DNA of 17,034 nucleotides from Acidifodinimicrobium sp049967035 (GTDB lineage Archaea > Nanobdellota > Nanobdellia > Parvarchaeales > Parvarchaeaceae). The notes below the pieces were generated by a model. The model made no database searches. It was not told the DNA's origin and saw nothing but the letters and a program-made list of their open reading frames with translations. Numbering within the stretch: position 1 is the stretch's first letter; every line of letters starts with the position of its first letter. Position numbers and translations under genes: made by a program. The DNA is taken from positions 1-17,034 of the forward strand of contig JBMFTM010000011.1 of the NCBI GenBank assembly GCA_049967035.1, in the 5' to 3' direction. Shown here piece after piece: positions 1 through 7,034 of this stretch.

Positions 1-14
1 AATACATGAAAACA

Positions 15-24
15 TTTTTAAATA
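15..24 (+). promoter_or_regulatory. TATA box of the 5S rRNA / ribosomal protein unit
   Basis: The stretch TTTTTAAATA is centred about 25 bases before the predicted 5S start at 44-45, which is the normal spacing of an archaeal TATA box to its transcription start. It is the only good TATA-like element seen before rpsM, so it probably drives both the 5S RNA and the protein genes that follow. Confidence 0.6.
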
Positions 25-43
25 GAAAGAATGATAGAAAGGA

Positions 44-157
44 TGATAGCGTCCATGGGCCAGTGGCAAATCCCGTTCCCATTCCGAACACGGAAGATAA
101 TCGCTGGTGCGTCTCATGAGTAGTCAGTAAAATGGCAAAAATGAGTTGATGCTATCA
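44..157 (+). rRNA. rrf: 5S ribosomal RNA
   Basis: The loop B/helix III region at about 73-97 reads CCCGTTCCCATTCCGAACAC followed by GGAAG, the universally recognisable 5S core. The ends pair to form helix I: GATAGCGTC at 45-53 with GATGCTATC at 148-156, one G-U pair included. That gives a length near 114 bases, normal for 5S. It is part of the large ribosomal subunit. No 16S or 23S sequence adjoins it in this window, and rpsM starts only 22 bases downstream, which suggests one transcript. The ends are set by the terminal helix and could be off by one or two bases. Confidence 0.93.
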
Positions 158-179
158 CTTAAATTGTTAAAAGGTGAAG

Positions 180-704
180 ATGATACAGACTGTACAGGAT
201 AAAGCGGTAAAGGCGCCAAAGAAGCCTGTGGAGAAGCGCATAATAAGAATCGGAGACACTGACCTAGATGGCGATAAAAGTGTCATAAGTCAGTTGATAA
301 GAATCTATGGGGTCAGCGCGTCATATGCAAATGCGATCATAAATGCGCTGAATCTCGAAGCAAAGACTAAGCTTCAGGATCTAAATGAAGAGACTATAAA
401 TAAACTCAAGGAAGCGTTGATAAACCCACAAAAGTATGGTATACCCCTCTGGCTTTTAAATTGGCAAAAAGAGGTTGAATCTGGTGTATCGAAACACAAG
501 GTTGGGAGTGAATTGAAGTCTAAGAATGCATTAAATTTACAGCAGATTAAACTACTTCGTACATTTCGTGGAATAAGACACCAGTTTGGATACAAGGTTA
601 GAGGGCAGAAAACGCGTTCCAGAGGCGCAAATGAAAAGGGGAGAATAGGCAAGACTATCGGCGTGACTAAATCCAAGGAGATGAAGCAGCCAGCAAAAGA
701 GTGA
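180..704 (+). CDS. rpsM: 30S ribosomal protein uS13 (S13)
   Basis: This is a small-subunit head protein that contacts the 16S rRNA head, the intersubunit bridges and the P-site tRNA. The sequence shows the archaeal S13 pattern: RIIRIGDTDLDG near the N-terminus, YGIPLWLLNWQKEVESG in the middle, and the basic tail RTFRGIRHQFGYKVRGQKTRSRG that binds rRNA. An in-frame GTG at 174 lies inside the apparent ribosome binding site AAAGGTGA (171-178), so ATG at 180 is the more likely start (174 residues). The N-terminal extension MIQTVQDKAVKAPKKPVEK is basic and somewhat long for the family. It is the first protein gene of the archaeal S13-S4-S11-Rpo3 operon and lies 22 bases after the 5S gene. Confidence 0.95.
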   Translation: MIQTVQDKAVKAPKKPVEKRIIRIGDTDLDGDKSVISQLIRIYGVSASYANAIINALNLEAKTKLQDLNEETINKLKEALINPQKYGIPLWLLNWQKEVESGVSKHKVGSELKSKNALNLQQIKLLRTFRGIRHQFGYKVRGQKTRSRGANEKGRIGKTIGVTKSKEMKQPAKE

Positions 705-708
705 ATTT

Positions 709-1242
709 ATGGGAACAAGCAAGAGACAGACAAACAAGTTCAAACCTCCAACGAAGATATGGGATAAGAGTAGAATAGATCGAGATAGGGTTCTAAGAAG
801 GAAATACGGATTCAAGAACAAGAAAGAACTTTGGAAGGAAGAATCTTTCTTGAGAAACATAAGGAAGAGAGCAAGAGATATAATAGCTTCAAAGGCGACA
901 AATACCGAAGCTGAGGGAGAAAAAACATTCATTGAAACACTGAATAAGCTTGGTTTGGTGGGGAAGGATGCGACAGAGGATAACGTTTTAGAGTTAGGGA
1001 TAGAGGATATACTTGAAAGAAGACTCCAAACCATAGTCTTCAAGAAAGGTTTATCGAGAAGCATAAATGAAGCAAGGCAGATGATAACACACTCACATAT
1101 AGCAATAGGGGACAAAGTTGTGTCAGCTCCAAGCATGCTTGTAAATAAGGAGGACGAAGACAAAGTGATTTATGCACCGAACTCCCCATTTAAATCTGAA
1201 ACACACCCTATAAGGGTAAAGAAGGAGGAAAACAAAGGGTGA
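709..1242 (+). CDS. rpsD: 30S ribosomal protein uS4 (S4), archaeal type
   Basis: This is a primary 16S rRNA-binding protein that nucleates assembly of the small subunit body. The N-terminal part has the archaeal/eukaryotic signature KYGFKNKKELWKEE followed by a basic helix (RNIRKRARDII). The S4 RNA-binding domain lies at about residues 104-145, with ERRLQTIVFKKGLSRSINEARQMITHSHIAIGD as its core (quoted here only as the region; key residues are the RRLQ and HSHIAIGD blocks). Its 177 residues match archaeal S4. ATG at 709 follows a GTGA element overlapping the rpsM stop, four bases upstream, so translation is probably coupled. The C-terminus ends in a short lysine-rich tail. Confidence 0.95.
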   Translation: MGTSKRQTNKFKPPTKIWDKSRIDRDRVLRRKYGFKNKKELWKEESFLRNIRKRARDIIASKATNTEAEGEKTFIETLNKLGLVGKDATEDNVLELGIEDILERRLQTIVFKKGLSRSINEARQMITHSHIAIGDKVVSAPSMLVNKEDEDKVIYAPNSPFKSETHPIRVKKEENKG

Positions 1243-1244
1243 TT

Positions 1245-1634
1245 ATGGAAAAGGGAAAGGTTGGTGTTTTGCATATCTATTCTACGATGAATAACACTAT
1301 AATACATGTCACTGATCTTAGTGGAATTCATACTTTTTCTATACACAGTGGCGGTTCACAGGTTAAAGCAGACCGTTTAGGTTCGTCTCCAAGGGCTGCA
1401 ATGGATGCTGCTAAGAAAGTTGCCGAGGAAATATCGATGAAAGGGATAAGAGAGGTACACGCTAAGATAAGAGCAGCCGGTGGGATAAAATCAAAAACTA
1501 CTGGCCCTGGTGCAAAATCAGCACTCAGAGCTTTGGAAAGATCCGGAATAAGGATTTTAAGCGTAGAGAATGTCACACCAATTCCGCACGACGGATGCAA
1601 AAGAAAAGGTGGAAGAAAAGGTAGGAGGATGTAG
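1245..1634 (+). CDS. rpsK: 30S ribosomal protein uS11 (S11)
   Basis: This protein lies in the platform of the small subunit, next to the E site and the mRNA exit. Hallmarks seen are GVLHIYSTMNNTIIHVTDLSG near the N-terminus (first 20 residues of it are diagnostic), the KIRAAGGIKSKTTGPGAKSA block, and the C-terminal VTPIPHDGCKRKGGRKGRRM, all typical of archaeal/eukaryotic S11. A GTG at 1239 is in frame but lies within the ribosome binding site AAAGGGTGA, which also overlaps the rpsD stop, so ATG at 1245 (129 residues) is preferred. The product is the usual family length. The next gene starts two bases after its stop. Confidence 0.95.
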   Translation: MEKGKVGVLHIYSTMNNTIIHVTDLSGIHTFSIHSGGSQVKADRLGSSPRAAMDAAKKVAEEISMKGIREVHAKIRAAGGIKSKTTGPGAKSALRALERSGIRILSVENVTPIPHDGCKRKGGRKGRRM

Positions 1635-1636
1635 AT

Positions 1637-2392
1637 ATGCCAGTAGAAACGTTAAGTAAGGACGACAAAAAAGCACAATTCTTGGTAACTGACAGCCACT
1701 TCTCGATGTTAAACGCTTTGAGACGAGCAATCATAACAAATGTAAAGACAATGGCTATAGATGAGGTCACTATCTATACCAATACAAGTTCTATGTATGA
1801 CGAAATATTGGCCAACAGACTTGGTTTAATTCCACTAAAGACCATCCCGGAACTTGAAAAATCGAAGAAAGAAGTAGTTTTCTCATTGAAGGAGATCGGA
1901 CCTAAAGTGGTACACTCTGGTGACCTTAAGTCTTCCGACCCGGATATAGTACCTGTATACGACAACATGGTACTAGTTTCGCTTAAAATTGGTGAGAGCA
2001 TAGATTTAGAGGCAAAGGCTACGTTCGGCGACGGAAGTGAACACACTAAATTCACACCTGCCCATGTATTCTACCATTTCTATCCAAAGATAGAGATAAC
2101 AAAAGAAAACGTAAAGAATGCCGCACAGGTAGCTGAAAAATGCCCAGTGAATATACTAGAAGCAGACGGTGGAAAGCTTTCGGTTAAAAAAGGGCAAATA
2201 AGCAGGTGCATACTGTGTAAAGCCTGTGAGGAATTCGCTGGAGAGGATATTATAAAGATATCATCAGACAATAAGAAGATAATATTCGAAATAGAAAGCT
2301 GGGGGCAGCTTTCATTGAAGCAAATAATAGACGAGGCTTTTGACTCATTAAAGGAAGAAGCAGAAGCTATAAAAGATAAAATTACAAAGTGA
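1637..2392 (+). CDS. rpoD: DNA-directed RNA polymerase subunit D (Rpo3) with a [4Fe-4S] ligand set
   Basis: This is the archaeal counterpart of the bacterial alpha N-terminal domain and eukaryotic Rpb3. It pairs with Rpo11 (L) to form the platform on which RNA polymerase assembles. Residues 15-70 carry the alpha-like motif (HFSMLNALRRAIITNVKTMA, then ILANRLGLIPL). A ferredoxin-like insert holds C169-P, C191, C194 and C197 (CILCKAC), the four ligands expected for a single [4Fe-4S] cluster as described for some archaeal D subunits; a second cluster is not supported. The length of 251 residues is normal. A strong GGAGG site precedes ATG 1637. It is the last gene of the operon; the L18e-L13-S9 genes that commonly follow are absent and a convergent gene starts four bases on. 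Confidence 0.95.
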   Translation: MPVETLSKDDKKAQFLVTDSHFSMLNALRRAIITNVKTMAIDEVTIYTNTSSMYDEILANRLGLIPLKTIPELEKSKKEVVFSLKEIGPKVVHSGDLKSSDPDIVPVYDNMVLVSLKIGESIDLEAKATFGDGSEHTKFTPAHVFYHFYPKIEITKENVKNAAQVAEKCPVNILEADGGKLSVKKGQISRCILCKACEEFAGEDIIKISSDNKKIIFEIESWGQLSLKQIIDEAFDSLKEEAEAIKDKITK

Positions 2393-2396
2393 AAAT

Positions 2397-2861
2397 CTAA
2401 ATCTTCTTAGATATATCTAGTATAAGCGGGCTATCAACTCGGATTATATCCTTCACTTTTATCCTTAGGATACTGTCTCTTGAGCCTCCCCCACAGAATA
2501 CTTCTTCATTTGAATCAAGACTTGAATCAACTATGAACTTTGACTCGTAAGATACTGGTGGCACACCCCCTTTTTCAAACCCAGTATGTGCTATTATTTC
2601 ATCGTCATGAGCTAACCTGATTTTATTCTTTCCAAGCGTATTCTTCAGTTTTTCAAGGTCTATCTTTCTGTCGCCGGGCAGTATTACACTTATGAACTCT
2701 CCATCAGCTAATAAGCAGATAGTCTTTGCAATTCTGCCTGTGTCCACACTCAAAGTGCCTGCAGCTGCGATTGAAGAACCTGAATTACCGATGGCTTTCA
2801 TAACAACAGCCTGTATATTATGTTCTCTTATGAATCTCTCTAAATCACTTTCTGTATTCAC
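2397..2861 (-). CDS. YbaK/ProX-type aminoacyl-tRNA deacylase domain protein
   Basis: Members of this family hydrolyse mischarged aminoacyl-tRNAs (for example Cys-tRNA(Pro) or Ala-tRNA(Pro)) and act in trans as editing enzymes. The family pattern is visible: IAKTICLLADGEF at residues 44-56 with K46 at the position of the essential lysine, a charged middle segment, and EKGGVPPVSYESKFIVDSS from residue 96, matching the conserved GGxxP loop. The length of 154 residues matches stand-alone family members. The start is GTG at 2861, just two bases past the stop of the upstream DUF72 gene; an ATG at 2863 is followed at once by a stop. The amino acid specificity cannot be read from the sequence. It is the last gene of a three-gene minus-strand operon. 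Confidence 0.85.
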   Translation of the reverse strand: MNTESDLERFIREHNIQAVVMKAIGNSGSSIAAAGTLSVDTGRIAKTICLLADGEFISVILPGDRKIDLEKLKNTLGKNKIRLAHDDEIIAHTGFEKGGVPPVSYESKFIVDSSLDSNEEVFCGGGSRDSILRIKVKDIIRVDSPLILDISKKI

Positions 2862-2862
2862 A

Positions 2863-3555
2863 TCAAATCGACCCTATGATTTTTAATAGCTCCCTTGCAT
2901 TCTTAAGCATATCATGGTCATTGTTGAAGAAGATAAATGCCTCTTTTGGATTATAATTTAAAACCGTATCGATTATACCCTTGAGCTCTTTATTTGAATA
3001 TTTATAGGTATACCATGATTTTCTACCGTGAAGCCTTAGATAAATCTTATCTGTTGTTTTAGTGAAGAATGAACCTATCGGAGAGTCTATGCTGCACATG
3101 GTCACACCCCTTTCCTTGAATCTAGAATATATATCATTATTAAACCAAGATGCTGCCCTTGGCTCCACTACAGCTCTGTCAGACAAACCGATTCTAGCTA
3201 TGAAATCGAGTACAACTTCAGCCTTATTGCTTCCTACGCTCGGAGGAAGCTGGAATAGGTAGTTGTCAATGACAGTGTCCATGGGTTTGAAAAGGTCTTC
3301 AAACTTTTCAAACATGGATATTGCCTTCTCATTGAACTTATACATGTGGGTTATACTGCGATTAACTTTTATGGACCAGGATAAGCCACTTCTCTTCGCC
3401 CACCCCTTAACTTGATTTGGGAATGGAAACCTATAGAAGCTGGAGTTTAATTCAACTGCATTTAAACCAGAATTTGATATGTACCAATCTAAAGTTTTGC
3501 CCTCATTCCAGTCATAAGACCAACCAGATGTGCCAACTAAAAATTTAGTTTTCAT
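2863..3555 (-). CDS. DUF72 (YecE-like) family protein
   Basis: This is a TIM-barrel-like protein of the DUF72 family, whose biochemical function is not established. Family blocks seen are VGTSGWSY at residues 7-14, AVELNSSFYRFP at 33-44, YLFQLPPS near 100, the histidine block RLHGR..WYTYKYS..EL around 173-192, and FIFFNND near 209. The length of 230 residues is typical. The start ATG overlaps the stop of the upstream sulfatase-like gene in an ATGA arrangement (3552-3555), so the two are translationally coupled. The deacylase gene follows after one base. Operon context gives no clear function beyond co-expression with a hydrolase and a tRNA-editing domain. Confidence 0.88.
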   Translation of the reverse strand: MKTKFLVGTSGWSYDWNEGKTLDWYISNSGLNAVELNSSFYRFPFPNQVKGWAKRSGLSWSIKVNRSITHMYKFNEKAISMFEKFEDLFKPMDTVIDNYLFQLPPSVGSNKAEVVLDFIARIGLSDRAVVEPRAASWFNNDIYSRFKERGVTMCSIDSPIGSFFTKTTDKIYLRLHGRKSWYTYKYSNKELKGIIDTVLNYNPKEAFIFFNNDHDMLKNARELLKIIGSI

Positions 3556-4883
3556 TTAGGCAATGCAAATTGCTCCTGTCCCTTGAATATATCTATCTCA
3601 TTAACCAATTCATCTCTAACCTTCGCGTACTTTATATCAGCCAAAACATTCTTTCCATTTTTGGTAAATTCCTCTATAGTCCCCGTCTTCCCATCTACCG
3701 TAAGCTTGAAATCATCCTTGAAAATTGCCTTCCTTGGCCTCTCATATAAACTTATGAGAGACCTGTTATTAACTGCATCTCTTCTAGAAATCGGCACATT
3801 GAGTCCATAAGCCTCTGAAAAAGCAGTTTCAGTCGTTAAGCTGTGGTCATCTCCACCCTCAGCCGCTTCTATTATCGTCTTCGATAGATTCACAAGACTT
3901 TGGTGCCCTTTCTTTTCACCAAACTTACGATTATTTGGATATTTTATTATCAAAGGTACCCTTATCAATTCATCGTATAGATAAACCCCATGATCTATGT
4001 ACCCATGCTCATTCAAGGCTTGACCATGGTCTGAAGTCACAATTACCATAGTATCATCGTATAATCCCATCCTCTTAAGGTTCGATATGATCTTTCCTAT
4101 CATCTGATCAAGATACTCAGCCTCCAGGATATATTCAGATTTAACAGCCCTCATCTCTTTCGATTTTATCCTCTGAGATTTAAAGTTCTCTTGAGGGCCC
4201 CTATATGAAGAATGTCTGTAAGGCTCGTGCACTTCCATAAGGTTAATGAACCTGAAGAAAGGCTCATTCCAGTTAGATCCAGAGAGTAGCATGTTAACAT
4301 AAAAAGCGCCTTTATCAAATGGAAAGTTGAGAACCTTCTCTACTTTCCTCGTCTTAAGATAAGAAGCGCCATACTTGAATAAAGTTCCTATTTTCATCTT
4401 TTTGATAAGAGAAGAGATTATTTCCGTGTTACTATACCCACTCCTTATCATCTTCATCAGCTCTTTATCCTGCCTGAGCTGGTATCTTGTAGGAACGGTA
4501 TCTATATTGAAAAAATTATTGAAGCCGATATCAAGATTTGTAAGGGTGGAGACCAAAAGATTAGTTGAGATGCCAAGCGTATTATATCCCTTAGAGGAAA
4601 GAATAGTCGATATTAGATTTTTATAAATGTTCTTATTCCTATTTGCCACATGCCATGTCTTTAACTTTTCTGTCTCGTGTACACCGTGTTCATTCAGGTA
4701 CATCCCGCTAAAAAAGGACACATGAGATGGCACTGTCCAAGGTGATGGAGAAATCGCGTTTTTGTACAGCACCCCATCACGAGCTAGATCCGATAGATTC
4801 TTCATCCTCGCGGGGCCACCGTACAAGTCTAACACGTCGCGCCTAAGTGTATCACATAATATAAAAAGTACATTGTTTGCCAT
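3552..4883 (-). CDS. Sulfatase-fold (alkaline phosphatase superfamily) hydrolase, predicted Thr nucleophile
   Basis: The protein has the metal site layout of the sulfatase family: an N-terminal beta strand ending in ILCDTLRRDVL (D11), the active-site segment PSPWTVPSHVSFFSGM at residues 46-61, EVHEPY at 217-222, and VTSDHGQALNEHG at 282-294 (D285, H286, H293) with a further H298. The canonical nucleophile motif C/S-x-P-x-R is replaced by T50-V-P-S-H54. There is therefore no formylglycine cysteine, and the enzyme is more likely a phosphodiesterase/phosphotransferase-like member with a Thr nucleophile, or a divergent hydrolase. No signal peptide or membrane segment is seen, so a cytoplasmic place is likely. 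It is 443 residues long, first in a minus-strand operon with DUF72 and deacylase genes. The substrate is unknown. Confidence 0.82.
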   Translation of the reverse strand: MANNVLFILCDTLRRDVLDLYGGPARMKNLSDLARDGVLYKNAISPSPWTVPSHVSFFSGMYLNEHGVHETEKLKTWHVANRNKNIYKNLISTILSSKGYNTLGISTNLLVSTLTNLDIGFNNFFNIDTVPTRYQLRQDKELMKMIRSGYSNTEIISSLIKKMKIGTLFKYGASYLKTRKVEKVLNFPFDKGAFYVNMLLSGSNWNEPFFRFINLMEVHEPYRHSSYRGPQENFKSQRIKSKEMRAVKSEYILEAEYLDQMIGKIISNLKRMGLYDDTMVIVTSDHGQALNEHGYIDHGVYLYDELIRVPLIIKYPNNRKFGEKKGHQSLVNLSKTIIEAAEGGDDHSLTTETAFSEAYGLNVPISRRDAVNNRSLISLYERPRKAIFKDDFKLTVDGKTGTIEEFTKNGKNVLADIKYAKVRDELVNEIDIFKGQEQFALPK

Positions 4884-5076
4884 GTTCTAATTAGTACACC
4901 TCAATATATGGATAGAGTACTCTTCCATAACTGCTTTATTTAGGTACAGCCTGAATTTGTAAATACACATACTCTTATTTGTTTCTTCTTTCATAAATAC
5001 CTATTCTTGCTGCCTTCGATCCTTCATCTTACGGAAGGGGGATTCTTAGCTTGTCGGTTAATATCATCGAATTGAT

Positions 5077-5128
5077 TTAAGATTAACATCGACTCATGGT
5101 ATCGTCATCGCTGAGATATTAATCTTAA
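5077..5128. repeat. Inverted repeat TTAAGATTAA / TTAATCTTAA
   Basis: Two perfect 10-base arms at 5077-5086 and 5119-5128 are separated by 32 bases. Inside them CTCA at 5093-5096 can pair with TGAG at 5112-5115, giving an interrupted stem with a 15-base loop. It lies about 90-140 bases before the cassette start, so it could be a regulator binding site or an RNA hairpin. Low-complexity AT content makes chance possible. Confidence 0.4.
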
Positions 5129-5153
5129 CAGATTTAATCGCCAGATGATTCTC

Positions 5154-5163
5154 TAAATATATT
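5154..5163 (+). promoter_or_regulatory. Candidate TATA box for the ANL-KaiC-V4R-ANL cassette
   Basis: TAAATATATT lies about 58 bases before ATG 5216, which would put transcription start near 5185 and leave a leader of about 30 bases without a clear ribosome binding site. A second AT-rich stretch, TGTATTAATA at about 5182-5191, is at leaderless spacing from the ATG and is an equally possible box. Confidence 0.4.
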
Positions 5164-5215
5164 ATCACTATAGAATAGAAATGTATTAATAGTAAGTTAC
5201 ATCTATTAGTTTAAT

Positions 5216-6364
5216 ATGACAATTGATTACAAACAAAACCTTAGATATACTTGGTTGGGAGAGAACACGAGTAATAATCTTTATTATCCGGACATGTCTT
5301 GGGAGACTCTAGAGGATCAAGGTCTTAATCATAGTGATATGAAAAAGACTTTAGATACATTGAAAGAAGTCTCTTATGGAAGAACAAGCTGGGACAAATT
5401 TAATTTAATGTGGGTAAAATTGATAGCAAAAAAGCATACCTCAGAAGAAAGCGGATCGATTTTTTGGGTTGAAAGAGCTAACGCAGATAAGATAACAGAA
5501 AAGAAGATAGACGAAGCTAAGAGTCTAGATGATCTTGTAAAAATCTTAGGTTATGCTGACTATGATAAACTAAAAGCCGAAGATGGATATGAGAAGTTCT
5601 ATAAGCCGAAAGACATATCTATTGAAGAACTATATAGAAGCGATTCATCAGGTACAACTGGTGCGCCAAAGACGGTTTACCATGGGCCACTTCCTTTGAC
5701 GTTTTCAGCCTTGGATGAAGTTACCGGGATAATCAACACTGTTCCTCAATCCGAATTAGACAGTAAAAAACTACTATGTTTGGGTCCTACCGGGGCTTAT
5801 CAAGAGGAACATCGGATAATCACGGATATATTGAATATGGATTATTTTGACCTCTCCTTTAACACAAGAGGGTTAAAAAACAAATCACCAGAAGAGATAA
5901 ATAAAATCATTGGGCCTGTAATTAAGAGAACCATAGATGAATTAATAAAGGGAGATGTTGGGATAATGACAGGAACGCCCCAGGTATTATACGGGATACC
6001 AAAAGAGTTGATAGAGAAAGTTGCGATAATTAAAATGTCCGGGGTAGAGATAAACGCAAATGAGATACATAGACTGGAGAGAGAATATGGAACAAAGGGA
6101 ACAAAGTTTATGCCGATGTATGGGCATTTTGCGGGGAAGTCTTCAATAGGCATAGTCAAGAATGAATCGATAGAGTATTTTCCGCCCTACCCATTCACAA
6201 TCTACAAATTTGATAGAACTGTGGGCTATGGACAAAGAGGCATAGCCGAACTTATAGTAGCACAGCCAGAACTCCTGCTTATACATCCGGAAGATTATGG
6301 GAAAAAGGTTAAATCCAATGAAATGTTCAATGAGATAGATGGAATAGCAGATCCATCGAGGTGA
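5216..6364 (+). CDS. Short ANL-superfamily (PaaK/LuxE-like) adenylate-forming protein lacking the C-terminal domain
   Basis: ANL enzymes activate carboxylic acids as acyl-AMP and often transfer them to CoA or a protein thiol. The phosphate-binding A3 loop is intact at residues 143-152 (DSSGTTGAPK). A later block, PMYGHFAG at 300-307, sits where motif A5 (YGxTE) is expected but lacks the metal-binding glutamate. LLIHPEDYG at 354-362 resembles the A7 region with D360. The protein stops about 20 residues later, so the hinge and the C-terminal lid domain with the A10 lysine are missing (382 residues against roughly 430-450 in PaaK). The N-terminal 130 residues are not recognised. It heads a tight four-gene operon whose last gene is a complete ANL enzyme. 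It may be a LuxE-like acyl-protein synthetase, a partner subunit or a degenerate enzyme; the substrate is unknown. Confidence 0.72.
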   Translation: MTIDYKQNLRYTWLGENTSNNLYYPDMSWETLEDQGLNHSDMKKTLDTLKEVSYGRTSWDKFNLMWVKLIAKKHTSEESGSIFWVERANADKITEKKIDEAKSLDDLVKILGYADYDKLKAEDGYEKFYKPKDISIEELYRSDSSGTTGAPKTVYHGPLPLTFSALDEVTGIINTVPQSELDSKKLLCLGPTGAYQEEHRIITDILNMDYFDLSFNTRGLKNKSPEEINKIIGPVIKRTIDELIKGDVGIMTGTPQVLYGIPKELIEKVAIIKMSGVEINANEIHRLEREYGTKGTKFMPMYGHFAGKSSIGIVKNESIEYFPPYPFTIYKFDRTVGYGQRGIAELIVAQPELLLIHPEDYGKKVKSNEMFNEIDGIADPSR

Positions 6365-6366
6365 AT

Positions 6367-7029
6367 ATGGTTATAGAGCGGGTAAAAACTGGAATATACG
6401 GACTTGATGAAAAAATCGAGGGTGGCTTTGAAAAAGGCAGTGTAATAACAATACTTGGCGGACCTGGTGCCGGAAAGTCAATAATCGGGATGCAGTTCCT
6501 GTATCATGGCGCCAAAAACGGAGAGAATGGGTTATATTACTCTTTTGAGGAGTCAAGGGATGATATAATCAAAGACATGGAAGCTGTTGGACTTGATCCA
6601 ACGGATTTGATTAAACAAAACAAACTCAGTGTGGTTTCGGCCTCACCAGTCGATTTCGAGTATCTCCCGATAATAGATTCGATCAAGAAAGATAACATTA
6701 AAAGACTGGTTATAGATTCACTTTCGACGATATCCATGTACTTTGAGAATAATTCGAAGTTCAGGAGATTTCTGCTTGATTTAGTGAGTAGCCTGAAGGA
6801 AATTGGTGTTACGACAATAATGACGGATGAACAAGCACAAGGGACCGGTGAAAATGAAATCATGTTCTTCAGCGGGGAATACCTGTCCGATGCGGTTATA
6901 AAACTTTATTATAGTGGGCTCGGCGGTGAATACGACAGAAGTATGCAGATAATAAAGATGCGTAGGACGAATAATGAAAGGAGTGTTATACCGATGAAAA
7001 TCGGGCAGGGCGGTGTATACTTGAGGTGA
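6367..7029 (+). CDS. Single-domain KaiC-like RecA-family ATPase
   Basis: This is a RecA-fold ATPase of the archaeal KaiC-like group, which generally form hexamers and act as ATP-driven regulators. The N-terminus has the family start VKTGIYGLDEKIEGGFEKGS. Walker A is GGPGAGKS at residues 31-38, the catalytic glutamate pair is in YSFEES (E61, E62), Walker B is RLVIDSLS (D117), and the C-terminal KaiC block IIKMRRTNNERSVIPMKI is present. The length is 220 residues, one domain only, unlike the duplicated cyanobacterial clock KaiC. A GTG at 6361 is in frame but lies in GAGGTGA, which is both ribosome binding site and the upstream stop, so ATG 6367 is preferred. The V4R gene follows, its ribosome binding site overlapping this stop. 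Confidence 0.88.
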   Translation: MVIERVKTGIYGLDEKIEGGFEKGSVITILGGPGAGKSIIGMQFLYHGAKNGENGLYYSFEESRDDIIKDMEAVGLDPTDLIKQNKLSVVSASPVDFEYLPIIDSIKKDNIKRLVIDSLSTISMYFENNSKFRRFLLDLVSSLKEIGVTTIMTDEQAQGTGENEIMFFSGEYLSDAVIKLYYSGLGGEYDRSMQIIKMRRTNNERSVIPMKIGQGGVYLR

Positions 7030-7034
7030 AGCTG

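Larger units (their letters stand above)
4884..5215. other. Gene-free divergent regulatory region with two inverted repeats
   Basis: These 332 bases separate the minus-strand sulfatase operon from the plus-strand ANL-KaiC-V4R cassette. I see no convincing coding frame and no tRNA. It holds a short hairpin (CCTTC at 5021-5025 with GAAGG at 5034-5038) and a longer inverted repeat (TTAAGATTAA at 5077-5086 with TTAATCTTAA at 5119-5128). AT-rich TATA-like stretches lie at both ends, for example CAATATAT at about 4902-4909 on the sulfatase side and TAAATATATT at 5154-5163 on the cassette side. Confidence 0.6.

Noticed and set aside
552..1163. Minus-strand open frame of 203 codons across rpsM and rpsD
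   Set aside because: It is a shadow of two certain ribosomal protein genes and has a Ser/Leu/Phe-rich composition expected of the antisense of Lys/Glu-rich genes.
5011..5040. Possible tRNA T-loop (TTCGATC)
   Set aside because: The bases on either side do not pair as a T-arm, and no D-arm, anticodon arm or acceptor stem can be assembled around it.
6367..7029. Circadian clock KaiC
   Set aside because: The protein has one RecA domain only, and no kaiA or kaiB gene is nearby; single-domain KaiC-like ATPases are common in archaea without a clock role.
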